Positions 43,781 through 52,070 of a stretch of 64,000 nucleotides of DNA are shown in pieces; positions within the stretch are counted from its first letter, which is position 1; each line of letters begins with the position of its first letter. The translations under genes were made by a program, and so were the position numbers. The notes beneath the pieces are model-generated. The model saw only the letters and a program-made list of their open reading frames with translations. It was not told the origin of the DNA and ran no database searches. Source of the DNA: CAYGZL01 sp964354345 (GTDB lineage Bacteria; Chloroflexota; Anaerolineae; Anaerolineales; UBA4823); the NCBI GenBank assembly GCA_964354345.1, contig CAYGZL010000057.1, forward strand, positions 1 to 64,000. Direction: 5' to 3'.

Positions 43781-44911
43781 TTAGTCTTGGAATGCGAGTT
43801 CCAAGGTTTTTAGCTCTGCCAACAAGTGCTTGCGTGTTGACGGATCCAAGCGGGTATCCTGGGCGACTTTCACCTCTTCCATCCGGCAAGCCCGCACGAC
43901 AAAGGCAGGTATAAACATGATCCGACCAGCTGGAATCACCTCAAAGTAGTAGGTTTTCATCTGTAACACCTGGTCGTCAAAGTAGGGCAGGCTGAGGCTT
44001 AACCCGCGGTTTAAATCACGGGAGGCAGCACGGTGTTTTATGGTACGGATAATTTCCTTCGTTTCGTAACGCGCCAAAGCCCGACCCTGGTTAATTAATT
44101 GGCCTAGCATTCCATATCGTTTCTGCTGGTAATGATCATCAGCTACCATGTAAGTTGCCAGGCCGACTGCGGCATGTAAAATTTCAATATATCGCTGCAT
44201 CGAGGATAGATGAGCTTCTGCCTCATTGACGGAGTTGACCAGGAGCTTGTCCTTATCATCAAAAGCAACCCATTGTGGCAGGTAAAATCGGCGTGCTGCG
44301 GGGACATAAGGGACTAGTAATTCGCCCCGACCTTGGTCGCCTTGGTCTTCTTCAACAATGGCGTCGGTTGCAGCGGTGATGGCGGATTCAGGTTCATATG
44401 CGTTGATCACTGGGATAGTGGGTATCTCTTCTCCTTCAGCGGCCGTATAATTTACTGAGCGTCCCGCTGGCAACATGTTGTAGACCATATGACGTGCTGT
44501 TGTATACCGGATCAGGCCCACACTCGTCGCTACTGCCCGGTTATTCGATTGATCCAGTTCTGCCAGGCGTTGCCGTAATGCCATCCGTACATCTGTGCGG
44601 GTCAGGCGATCTATCAGACCGCCAGCGATTTGTTCACGGAATTCCGAGGGTACCAATATTGATTTCGCGACGCCGGTGGTAGGAATCTCGCAGATCACCC
44701 GATCGGGCAACCTGAAGCGGACTTGAGGTAGGCGCTGCATAATCCCATCAGCAAGTTGGTTGGCTTGCATTTCGAGAAAACGCTGGATAATCGGAGGCTG
44801 TGCGTCTAAAAGGGCTTGCTGTTGTAGATATTCCTGACGTAACTGGCTCACCGGGCTATCATTTGTGCGCGGAGCAGAACTATTAGCCGTCTGAGAATTA
44901 GGTTCTGTCAT
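43781..44911 (-). CDS. Unrecognised soluble protein between two KimA-like permease genes
   Basis: A 376-aa protein with no signal peptide and no TM segment; I cannot assign a family. The N-terminal 30 residues are Gln/Ser-rich. An amphipathic region follows (IIQRFLEMQANQLADGIMQRL), then a beta-rich part with RFRLPDRVICEIP, a helical LIDRLTRTDVRMALRQRLAEL, an acidic low-complexity stretch (TDAIVEEDQGDQGRGE), and a His/Tyr-rich helical region (HAAVGLATYMVADDHYQQ). GAGGTGA supports the start at 44911. It heads a transcript with the KimA-like copy B and sits downstream of copy A, so it is a candidate regulator or assembly partner of these permeases. Confidence 0.7.
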   Translation of the reverse strand: MTEPNSQTANSSAPRTNDSPVSQLRQEYLQQQALLDAQPPIIQRFLEMQANQLADGIMQRLPQVRFRLPDRVICEIPTTGVAKSILVPSEFREQIAGGLIDRLTRTDVRMALRQRLAELDQSNNRAVATSVGLIRYTTARHMVYNMLPAGRSVNYTAAEGEEIPTIPVINAYEPESAITAATDAIVEEDQGDQGRGELLVPYVPAARRFYLPQWVAFDDKDKLLVNSVNEAEAHLSSMQRYIEILHAAVGLATYMVADDHYQQKRYGMLGQLINQGRALARYETKEIIRTIKHRAASRDLNRGLSLSLPYFDDQVLQMKTYYFEVIPAGRIMFIPAFVVRACRMEEVKVAQDTRLDPSTRKHLLAELKTLELAFQD

Positions 44912-45148
44912 TCTTCACCTCAAGGGATCGTTGTTTATAGCTGCTGTTTTATTTTACCTCAAGAGTGCCACTTACTGAGATATCCCCGATTAAATCGAAA
45001 TAATTATGGGACATAGGAGGCGAAAATCACAGCGCAGGCAATAGCCGTGTCACGCAGGTAATACTCACAATTTAACACCCCGGGCGATTATTCAGATGTT
45101 TACCGGTGTGCTCCCCCATTTAGTTAACGAAGGTTTACTCGCGAAGAG

Positions 45149-46978
45149 TTACGCTTCTTTATCCGCCTGTTGCGTTTGCTGTGGCTGTCCGCCCAGACGT
45201 GGTTCGGTTTGCGGTTGGCTTTCTAGATATTGATCCAAGAAAGAGCGCGCCTCGGGATGATCAACATGGACCGCTTCATCATATTCACCCGCGGCAGCCG
45301 GAGCTTCATAACGCACTGGGCGGCGGATGCCGAATAGTTCGAAGAAATGGGAGATACCAGACAGTATCTTATACCGATATTCTTGCATGCGCAGTGATTG
45401 CCATTCGACAATCGATGCCATTGCGCCTTGTACGCGGGCTTTATCGCGTACGATGCGATGAATTTGCTTCGGTTCACGATAGCCAATGGGTGAGATCAAG
45501 AGCAAATGAGCAGTAATTACCAGAACACTGAAAGAGATTAATACTACCCAACCGCCTTCTGTCCATTTTCCGGCGATTTGCCCCACAAATACTACTGCTG
45601 CCAGGATAGCCGCCAATGTGGCCCCAAGGCTACCCCAGACGCGTTTTGGACCGGTAAATTTATGTAGAATATGCCGGCGGATGGCAAGTCCCATTACCAT
45701 GATTGGCATAAACACACCTACTCCGTAGTAGGGCATCGCCAGGCTGGTTTGGCCGCGCACCAGTAACATTAGAAGTATAGAAACTACGAAGGCAGCAATA
45801 ACTGACCGGCTGAAGGTACCATTCGGATTGCGATAGACAACAACCTCAGGAATTTCACCTATGGCGACATCTCGCCAGGCAGTTGCCTGAACATCCTGAA
45901 ACGCAGTCATTGAAGCGGCCGCCAGTAAGATAACCGCCAGGATTTGATAAGCCCAGAATAATATAAATCCTCCAGTACCAAATTGGTTAAAACCAATCCA
46001 CGCCAGGTTTCCCACCAATGATCGTCCCATGGTACCATCAAAAGCGTTGAACCGGATCGCAAAGGTTGCTAGCATCAAAGTGGTTAATCCACCGTAAAAC
46101 AAAAATGAAGTCTGGACAACCCGACCAATACCTGACTTCCCTGAATAGAAGCTCCACAAACTATTCAGACGGGGAAGATGCTTCTTACCCCATTTCACCA
46201 GGCCAGCATCCTCATCTTTCACAAATTGGATACCGTTAGACATTGCCTCTAAACCACTCAAAGCTACCATACCTTTCATCGAGGCGGTGAGTAAATGGTA
46301 TAGAGCCTGGGATAAGCTTGGAATTTGTATTGTCTCTTTTACATCAAAAGCTGGTACGCCTTTGGTTGTGGCAATGACTAATCCAATAACCATGGTGAGT
46401 GTCAGTATGAAAAAAACACCCAACATCGTAAAGACGAACTGGGCCGATTCGCCACGACCGCGGATCGTGATGTAACAGGCAATTGCAGAGAGAAATGCGC
46501 CTATCCCGAACCGTAAGATCCAAGTTAACCCATATGCGTTAATAATCGAGAGTAATTGGTCTACACCCGAAAGATTAGAAACGACGATCGTCAAGACATA
46601 ATCTTGGATCAATACAACCGCTACGGTCAGACTCAGGCCAGGCCACAGGTAGCGCATCGAGGCTGTGTATGATCCACCCCCTTCATTGAATATGCCTAAA
46701 GAATACATATAAAGGGCGCCGAAAATAAAATTGGCCAATGCCACGACTCCAACGGCAATATATCCGTACCTTTGTAACCCGTAGGGGTGTAGTGAGTTCA
46801 TTAACTCACCGGTGGCATAAAAGAATGAGGTGAAGTAATCTACTCCAAAGAGGGCAAGCGCGGCTAAAACACCGATCTGCCCGGCACCATGGATATGTGC
46901 ATCATTTTGACGCTCTCGAGGTGCGATGCGGTATGCGAGGAAAGCGACAACGATCAGTAAACCGATCGAAAAAAGCAT
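45149..46978 (-). CDS. KimA-like APC-family K+ permease, copy A
   Basis: A 609-aa paralogue of the downstream permease; the two read as clearly the same family throughout, including LFGVDYFTSFFYATGEL, FNEGGGSYTASMRYLWP, QDYVLTIVVSNLSGVDQLLS, GLEAMSNGIQF, QDVQATAWRDVAIGEIPE and YYGVGVFMPIMVMGLAI. Its tail ends PRLGGQPQQTQQADKEA, sharing the P-x-L-G-G-x-P-x-x-T pattern with copy B. CAGGAG lies 6 bases before ATG 46978, so the 13 codons upstream are not used. It is the first gene downstream of the KdpE-like regulator and a plausible target of it. Confidence 0.8.
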   Translation of the reverse strand: MLFSIGLLIVVAFLAYRIAPRERQNDAHIHGAGQIGVLAALALFGVDYFTSFFYATGELMNSLHPYGLQRYGYIAVGVVALANFIFGALYMYSLGIFNEGGGSYTASMRYLWPGLSLTVAVVLIQDYVLTIVVSNLSGVDQLLSIINAYGLTWILRFGIGAFLSAIACYITIRGRGESAQFVFTMLGVFFILTLTMVIGLVIATTKGVPAFDVKETIQIPSLSQALYHLLTASMKGMVALSGLEAMSNGIQFVKDEDAGLVKWGKKHLPRLNSLWSFYSGKSGIGRVVQTSFLFYGGLTTLMLATFAIRFNAFDGTMGRSLVGNLAWIGFNQFGTGGFILFWAYQILAVILLAAASMTAFQDVQATAWRDVAIGEIPEVVVYRNPNGTFSRSVIAAFVVSILLMLLVRGQTSLAMPYYGVGVFMPIMVMGLAIRRHILHKFTGPKRVWGSLGATLAAILAAVVFVGQIAGKWTEGGWVVLISFSVLVITAHLLLISPIGYREPKQIHRIVRDKARVQGAMASIVEWQSLRMQEYRYKILSGISHFFELFGIRRPVRYEAPAAAGEYDEAVHVDHPEARSFLDQYLESQPQTEPRLGGQPQQTQQADKEA

Positions 46979-47093
46979 GCTATTCTCCTGTAGGATCATA
47001 CAAACGGGCGATTTCATCCTGCTCTCGACGCCGATGCATAATCACGCGCCAGAGTACACGAGATAAAATCGCCTCTAAGAATCTGTGAAAACT

Positions 47094-47117
47094 ATACTAT
47101 TGTGGTATTTATAGTAT
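47094..47117. promoter_or_regulatory. Candidate operator upstream of KimA-like copy A
   Basis: ATACTAT (47094-47100) and ATAGTAT (47111-47117) form an inverted repeat with a 10-bp spacer, in an AT-rich 204-bp gap between the KdpE-like gene and the permease gene. It lies about 120 bp upstream of the permease start and could be a regulator site. Confidence 0.3.
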
Positions 47118-47182
47118 CAAGGGGGAAAGTTAAATCAACACAAAAAAAACTGTAGGAATAATAAATAAATTATAAAAATGTT

Positions 47183-47878
47183 TTAGTCGTCAGTGATGAA
47201 GCGATAGCCGATGCCTGGCTCGTTCAGAATATACTGGGGTTGTTCTGGATCTACCTCGAGCTTCTTACGTAATTGACGGATATAAACTCGCAAGTATTCG
47301 ACATGGTCGGCATCGGCTGGCCCCCAAACCTGACTCAGGATCATCTGATGCGTGAGCACACGACCAGCGTTGCCCGCCAGATAAGCGAGGAGTTTGTATT
47401 CGGTGGCGGTTAGCTTAATCACTTCGCCGGATCGGGAAACCTGATGGTTGATCAGGTCAATCTGTATGGGTCCGGCAAATACTAGAGTTTGTTTCCTGGT
47501 TTGCGATTGAGTGGCATGGCGCAAGGCAACCCGGATGCGCGCCAACAACTCCTCGATCCCAAACGGTTTGGTGAGATAATCATCGGCGCCTTTATCCAGA
47601 GCAGCTACTTTATCCCGCTCGCTATCCCGTACTGATAAGACAATAATCGGCACCTGACTCCATTCCCGCAACCGGGCGCATACTTCGAGACCATTCAGAT
47701 CGGGTAAGCTGAGGTCTAAAATAATCAAATCGGGTGGTTGAGCGGTTGCTAGAGCCAATCCCTCTTCGCCGTTATTGGCAATCGTGACCCGGAATTTTCG
47801 GGAAGTCAGGATGGTGCGCAGCGCCCGAAGGATCTGTGGCTCATCATCAATCACCAGAATGGACGGTTGACTGTTCAT
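47183..47878 (-). CDS. kdpE: KdpE-like OmpR-family response regulator
   Basis: A 231-aa regulator. The receiver domain has the acidic pair D11/D12, the phospho-acceptor D55 in LIILDLSLPD and the conserved Lys in YLTKPFGIEELLARI. The winged-helix OmpR output domain ends VEYLRVYIRQLRKKLE and the KdpE-style PEQPQYILNEPGIGYRF. The stop is followed by an AT-rich gap, then the KimA-like gene. Start ATG 47878 overlaps the KdpD-like stop by 4 bp. Because no kdpFABC is present, it probably drives the KimA-like genes or acts on distant targets. Confidence 0.87.
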   Translation of the reverse strand: MNSQPSILVIDDEPQILRALRTILTSRKFRVTIANNGEEGLALATAQPPDLIILDLSLPDLNGLEVCARLREWSQVPIIVLSVRDSERDKVAALDKGADDYLTKPFGIEELLARIRVALRHATQSQTRKQTLVFAGPIQIDLINHQVSRSGEVIKLTATEYKLLAYLAGNAGRVLTHQMILSQVWGPADADHVEYLRVYIRQLRKKLEVDPEQPQYILNEPGIGYRFITDD

Positions 47879-49392
47879 ATTCGATCCTCAGTCACCTCGG
47901 ATGTAATCTCTTGGGGAGGGCGAGGTTGCTCGCCTTTTTGAGTCAAGGGTACCGTAAATATGAATGAAACCCCATCCCCTAAATTTTCCGCCCAAATTTG
48001 TCCATGATGCGCTTCGATAATACCTTTACAAATCGAAAGCCCTAAACCGGTGCCAGTCACCCGATCCGATGCCGTAATGCGATGGAACTTATCAAAAATC
48101 CGCTCGATATGCTCCCGGGGTACCGCAGGCCCTTGATTAATTACTTGCACCTGTATCTGACCAGTTGGTATTTCTCGGGCGCTGATCTTGATCGGTGAAC
48201 CAGGTGGAGAATATTTAATACTGTTACTGATTAAATTGATCAACACTTGTCCGATCAAAGTGTAATCAACACGAATCAGGGGCAGGTCTTCTGGTAAATC
48301 CAGGATGAAGGCATGTCTTTCCCGGTCGATGCGGCGTATCTTGCTTACAACGCTGGAGACAATCTCATTCAACGCGTTCCATTCAAAATTTGGTTGCAAG
48401 GCGCCGGCTTCGATTCGAGACATATTAAGCAGATTCCCGACCAATTGGTTCAATTGATCAGTTTCCTCCTCGATGGCCATTAGCAGTTCGGTGCGGGCAG
48501 GTGTATCCCATTCTACTACTCCACTCAACAAGCTGGTTACAGCAGCTTTGATAGTTGCCAGGGGTGTACGCAGCTCATGGGATACAGATGAAAGCAAAGC
48601 GGTCTTCAGGCGGTCACTTTCGTCGAGGACGCGGGCGCGCGTCTCCGTCGCGCCTAAACGGGCGCGTTCTAACGAAAGTACCCCCTGGCTGGCAAAGGTG
48701 CGCGCCAGGCGCTCATCGGCCTGCGAGAACTGTTGCCGGCGCCAGATGTGGATTTCTCCCAGCATAGAACGTGTTGTCTGTAAGGGGATGAGCAATTCTG
48801 CTAGAGGGTCGGGCTCTTTTTTGGGGGGTAAAGAAAGCGGTGCGGTAAGGTGAACCAGATAAGGTTTTTGATCCTGGTTCGGTTCGAGTACAACATCGAC
48901 ACGATTGGCTTGAAACGTCTCCAAAGCGTGTTGTGCAATTGTGCGAGCAATTTGCTGGCTATCATTCAAACCGGCCAGTACCACACTTAACTCGTACAGG
49001 CGGATAGCTTCTTTCTCCCGTGCGGTTGCTTCTGCCAGGTTACTCCGGGCGCGGCCAAGGAGCTGGCTGATTACAACGGCTACGCCAAGAAAAACCAATA
49101 AGCCGATTAAGTCCTGGGTATGCCGGACACGGAAAGAGAAATAAGGCTGGATAAAGTAGTAGTTGAATCCCAGGAACGCTGCCACTGCGGAAAGGATGCC
49201 GGCGCTCAATCCCCATAAAGTAGTGCTTAATCCCACCGGCAGAAGATACAACAAAACAATAATATATTGAGTGATCGTCTCTCTGAAGAGGATCAAAATC
49301 CCTGTCGCAGCCAATGTGACCAATAAAGCCAACAGACCATTGATCAGGATAGCAAAGATGATACGTGAGAAAATTGAATTTACTCTTCTCAT
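47875..49392 (-). CDS. kdpD: KdpD-like sensor histidine kinase without the KdpD/Usp domain
   Basis: A 505-aa kinase. The N-terminus begins with a four-TM DUF4118 bundle (about 8-115; GFNYYFIQPYFSFRVRHTQD is the KdpD signature), then a GAF domain (about 130-245), a HisKA domain with H272 (SSVSHELRTPLATIKA) and a HATPase domain (VLINLISNSIKYSP, GTGLGLSICKGI). The long N-terminal KdpD kinase/Usp half of E. coli KdpD is missing, so turgor or K+ sensing through that half is not possible. Its ATG overlaps the TGA of an upstream zinc-ribbon frame, which indicates coupling. Confidence 0.87.
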   Translation of the reverse strand: MRRVNSIFSRIIFAILINGLLALLVTLAATGILILFRETITQYIIVLLYLLPVGLSTTLWGLSAGILSAVAAFLGFNYYFIQPYFSFRVRHTQDLIGLLVFLGVAVVISQLLGRARSNLAEATAREKEAIRLYELSVVLAGLNDSQQIARTIAQHALETFQANRVDVVLEPNQDQKPYLVHLTAPLSLPPKKEPDPLAELLIPLQTTRSMLGEIHIWRRQQFSQADERLARTFASQGVLSLERARLGATETRARVLDESDRLKTALLSSVSHELRTPLATIKAAVTSLLSGVVEWDTPARTELLMAIEEETDQLNQLVGNLLNMSRIEAGALQPNFEWNALNEIVSSVVSKIRRIDRERHAFILDLPEDLPLIRVDYTLIGQVLINLISNSIKYSPPGSPIKISAREIPTGQIQVQVINQGPAVPREHIERIFDKFHRITASDRVTGTGLGLSICKGIIEAHHGQIWAENLGDGVSFIFTVPLTQKGEQPRPPQEITSEVTEDRI

Positions 49393-49565
49393 TGGTCGCC
49401 TGTTGAGTCTGAAAGATGAGTGTCCTCCATGGTCGCCGGAAGAACAATCTCGCTATTAATCTCACTTTGAGGTGAGGGATTCTGCAGAAGAGGTAAGCCA
49501 CAATATTGGCAGAAATGGGCGTCTGTTGCGCTGGCTTGTCCACAGTTCGGACACGCCTGTCCTGG
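49389..49565 (-). pseudogene. Zinc-ribbon tail separated from the upstream protein by an amber stop
   Basis: After the TAG at 49566-49568 the same frame stays open for 58 codons to TGA 49389-49391. It begins PGQACPNCGQASATDAHFCQ and then YCG, a two-knuckle zinc ribbon, and has no start codon before the cysteines. Its TGA overlaps the KdpD-like ATG as ATGA, the pattern of a real gene end. The tail is therefore either cut off by a nonsense mutation, read through, or split by a sequencing error. Confidence 0.65.
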
Positions 49566-50693
49566 CTATAAGGCGGGAAGACTGGCGGGTTTGCGGTGAA
49601 AGAGTCGGAACCGAGGTGAACTCCCGGCTGGCAGATCTCGGGTTGTACCTTCAGGTTGTGGTGCAGTCCTCATGCTAGGCAGGCTAAGGCGCGACCGAGG
49701 CACTTTCTTTAACAAGTTTTGAGCTACCTGGCGACCATTCGCCAGAGCCTGGCCAAATAACTCGCGCATTTGATCTTTAGAAATATGGCGTCCGGTCAGG
49801 TACCATTGTAAAACGGTATGCCCTGAAACATAGGTACCGGCGTATGCAATGCCTACCTTGGGCACGATGCCATAAACAGGGATCAAACCCACCAGCATGC
49901 GCGCCAATTGGCGCCATAAAAAACCCGCTCCTAGGATACCGCTAAATTCGGTTACATAATTTTGCCAGTTCGTGGATAAACCTAAAGCCAACCCCAGTTT
50001 ATAAACCAGGAAAGCCTGAGATTTGGTCAGGACTATGAAATCGGTAACATTCAAGGGAATATCTAAAACCGGCACAATCTCAGCCAGACCAGTGCTGAGT
50101 GAATAAGCCGCATTGGAAAGACAGGTATCGTTGATCAATTGGTTGGCGATGGCCTGGCGGAATAATGGGAAGAGGCGACCCAGCGCCAACCAATCCTCAG
50201 GCAGTAAATCCATCACCACTCTGGTAAACTCAGTCTGTAAAAAATGGGTATCTTCGACCGAGCCATAGACTACCCGGCGATCGCGCCAGTTCACCCAGGC
50301 ATTAATCACCCCAGGAGGGACCGGATAACTACCTCGGTTAACGAAAACCAACACCTTCCGTCCAGCGTTTGACCATTCCTGGACGAGAGCCTTTTCTTCC
50401 TGTAAATCATTTACACCTTTAACCTGGCAGGTAGCAATGACCAGGATGATCAAATCGGTATCCCCGACTCTTTCTGATATTGCTTCGAGCTTGATCAGGG
50501 ACAGCGGAGATAAGGTTTCTTTTCCTGGGCGCGAGGGATCACGCCGCATCTGATCTGCCAGGAGCGCCATATCTGCCTCCGAGCGACCCGCCAGGGTGAT
50601 CCTGAGGGATTTTATAGCCGCCTGATGGAGTGGTCGAAGATCGATTTCCTTGATTGTGTTCCAGGCAGTGTTGAAGCCAGTAACTTTACTCAT
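49566..50693 (-). CDS. DUF697-like membrane protein with a degenerate GTPase domain
   Basis: A 375-aa protein. The N-terminal half resembles a Ras-like GTPase fold that lost its function: the P-loop position reads ITLAGRSEADMAL, and the N-K-x-D position reads VFVNRGSYP, so nucleotide binding is unlikely. The C-terminal half has hydrophobic segments and a DUF697-type core (GIVPKVGIAYAGTYVSGHTVLQWYLTGR). The extreme C-terminus is basic and ends KPASLPAL before TAG 49566; the reading frame beyond encodes a zinc ribbon. It opens the island that leads to the KdpDE-like pair and may be a membrane adaptor. Its function is unknown. Confidence 0.65.
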   Translation of the reverse strand: MSKVTGFNTAWNTIKEIDLRPLHQAAIKSLRITLAGRSEADMALLADQMRRDPSRPGKETLSPLSLIKLEAISERVGDTDLIILVIATCQVKGVNDLQEEKALVQEWSNAGRKVLVFVNRGSYPVPPGVINAWVNWRDRRVVYGSVEDTHFLQTEFTRVVMDLLPEDWLALGRLFPLFRQAIANQLINDTCLSNAAYSLSTGLAEIVPVLDIPLNVTDFIVLTKSQAFLVYKLGLALGLSTNWQNYVTEFSGILGAGFLWRQLARMLVGLIPVYGIVPKVGIAYAGTYVSGHTVLQWYLTGRHISKDQMRELFGQALANGRQVAQNLLKKVPRSRLSLPSMRTAPQPEGTTRDLPAGSSPRFRLFHRKPASLPAL

Positions 50694-50747
50694 AGGTTCG
50701 ACATAGAGAAAGAAAAAACCAGTTATTTGTTAAGATGTATTATACGC

Positions 50748-50765
50748 TATGCCCAATCGGGCATA
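50748..50765. promoter_or_regulatory. Palindromic site in the divergent tdk/DUF697 intergenic region
   Basis: TATGCCC (50748-50754) and GGGCATA (50759-50765) pair perfectly around AATC. A candidate -10 TATACT follows at 50773-50778, so the palindrome would cover the -35 region of the tdk promoter. It could be an operator or simply a hairpin. Confidence 0.35.
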
Positions 50766-50879
50766 AGGCTGTTATACTGCGCTTGTCAGGGCAGAAAAGC
50801 AAGCGGTACAATAGTAAGGAGGATGTGGTTTGCCGGCAAGCTTATGGAAAATTCGAATAGGACAATTGAGAGGATTCTT

Positions 50880-51449
50880 ATGAAACATCATACCGGCTCG
50901 ATCGAGGTAATTACTGGATCTATGTTTTGTGGGAAGACGGATGAGCTAATCCGTCGCCTGCGCCGCGCGACGATTGCACGCCAAAAAGTTCAGGTGTTCA
51001 AACCAGCTATTGATAACCGTTATACCGTTGAGAAGGTGACCTCGCATGCCGGGACTGAGTTTGAGGCGATTCCCATCCAGAGCCCGACTGAAATCCGCCA
51101 GCGCCTCCACCCGGATACTACTGTCGTAGCAGTGGACGAGGTACAGTTTATGGATTATGAAATTGTTATCATATCGCAAGAGTTGGCCGACCGTGGATTA
51201 CGCGTCATCGTCGCAGGACTGGATACCGATTTCCGCGGTGAACCTTTCGGACCTATTCCAATCCTGATGGCCAAGGCAGAGGTGGTTGACAAGTTACATG
51301 CGATCTGTATGGTTTGCGGCGAACCAGCCAGCCGTACCCAACGGTTGGTGAATGGGAAGCCAGCTCGCTATGATGATCCAGTCGTAATTGTCGGCGCCGC
51401 CGAGATGTACGAAGCGCGTTGTCGTTTACATCATGAGGTGCCGAGGTAG
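50880..51449 (+). CDS. tdk: Thymidine kinase (type II)
   Basis: A 189-aa TK1-type thymidine kinase that makes dTMP from thymidine with ATP. The P-loop is GSMFCGKT (13-20); the Mg2+ site is in VVAVDEVQFMD; the lasso/zinc region has CMVCGEP and a late C-x2-H (EARCRLHHE). The catalytic DEVQF and AGLDTDFRGEPFGP motifs are intact. I chose ATG 50880 because GAGAGG lies shortly before it and the family starts at this point; a longer frame upstream would add 85 atypical residues. It begins the salvage pair with hpt. Confidence 0.92.
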   Translation: MKHHTGSIEVITGSMFCGKTDELIRRLRRATIARQKVQVFKPAIDNRYTVEKVTSHAGTEFEAIPIQSPTEIRQRLHPDTTVVAVDEVQFMDYEIVIISQELADRGLRVIVAGLDTDFRGEPFGPIPILMAKAEVVDKLHAICMVCGEPASRTQRLVNGKPARYDDPVVIVGAAEMYEARCRLHHEVPR

Positions 51450-51466
51450 ATGAGGAGAAGCCGGTT

Positions 51467-52015
51467 ATGCAAGATTACCGCGAGTTTATCGAAGAAATAT
51501 TAATCCCCGCTGATATCCTGCAAAAGCGCATTACCGAACTTGGCGCACAAATCAGCCAGGATTACCAGGGTGAAACCCTCCACTTGATCTGTATTTTACG
51601 GGGCGGCGTGCTTTTCCTGACCGATTTGATGCGCCAGTTGACCATACCGATCACGATTGATTTCATGGTGGTATCTTCTTATGGCGCCTTACGGAAAAGC
51701 ACGGGCCAGGTAAGGATTTCCTTGGACTTAACGTCCCAGATTCAAGACAGGAATGTCTTGCTGGTGGAAGATATTGTCGACAGTGGATATACCATCGCTT
51801 CCGTCATGGATTTTCTGGAGACCCGCCATCCAAAAAGCATGAAGATATGTACTTTGTTGGAGAAACCTGACCGGCGCGAGGCGGAAGTGCCGATCCACTA
51901 TTGTGGTTTCCAGATCCCAAACAAATTTGTTTTCGGCTATGGCCTGGATATGGATGAGTATTACCGCAATTTGCCCTTTATCGCCACCGTTGATTTAGAA
52001 CGTTATCACCCATAA
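51467..52015 (+). CDS. hpt: Hypoxanthine phosphoribosyltransferase
   Basis: A 182-aa purine salvage enzyme. The PRPP motif is VLLVEDIVDSGYTIASV, the second loop holds LICILRGGVLFLTDL, and the flexible loop has VVSSYGALRKSTG. The C-terminus YGLDMDEYYRNLPFI is typical of bacterial HPRTs. It converts hypoxanthine or guanine with PRPP to IMP or GMP. It lies 17 bp after tdk. Confidence 0.95.
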   Translation: MQDYREFIEEILIPADILQKRITELGAQISQDYQGETLHLICILRGGVLFLTDLMRQLTIPITIDFMVVSSYGALRKSTGQVRISLDLTSQIQDRNVLLVEDIVDSGYTIASVMDFLETRHPKSMKICTLLEKPDRREAEVPIHYCGFQIPNKFVFGYGLDMDEYYRNLPFIATVDLERYHP

Positions 52016-52070
52016 ATCTCGGCAATTTCCGATACCTTCTGTTCAAAGGATATTTGTTACTCTCTAATAC

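Noticed and set aside
44912..45148. Possible c-di-AMP (ydaO-type) riboswitch in the leader of the unknown protein and KimA-like copy B
   Set aside because: On the minus strand GGGGGA, GGGGTG and GACA..GGCTA..CCTGCG occur in the order of the known aptamer, but the spacing is too short and the C-G-A-A-C-C-C-G and A-G-C-T-A-A-C-C cores are missing. A covariance-model search would settle it.
37600..50693. Complete Kdp system
   Set aside because: KdpD-like and KdpE-like genes are present, but none of the permease genes is KdpF, KdpA, KdpB or KdpC; the P-type ATPase has P2-type M4 and M6 sequences, unlike KdpB.
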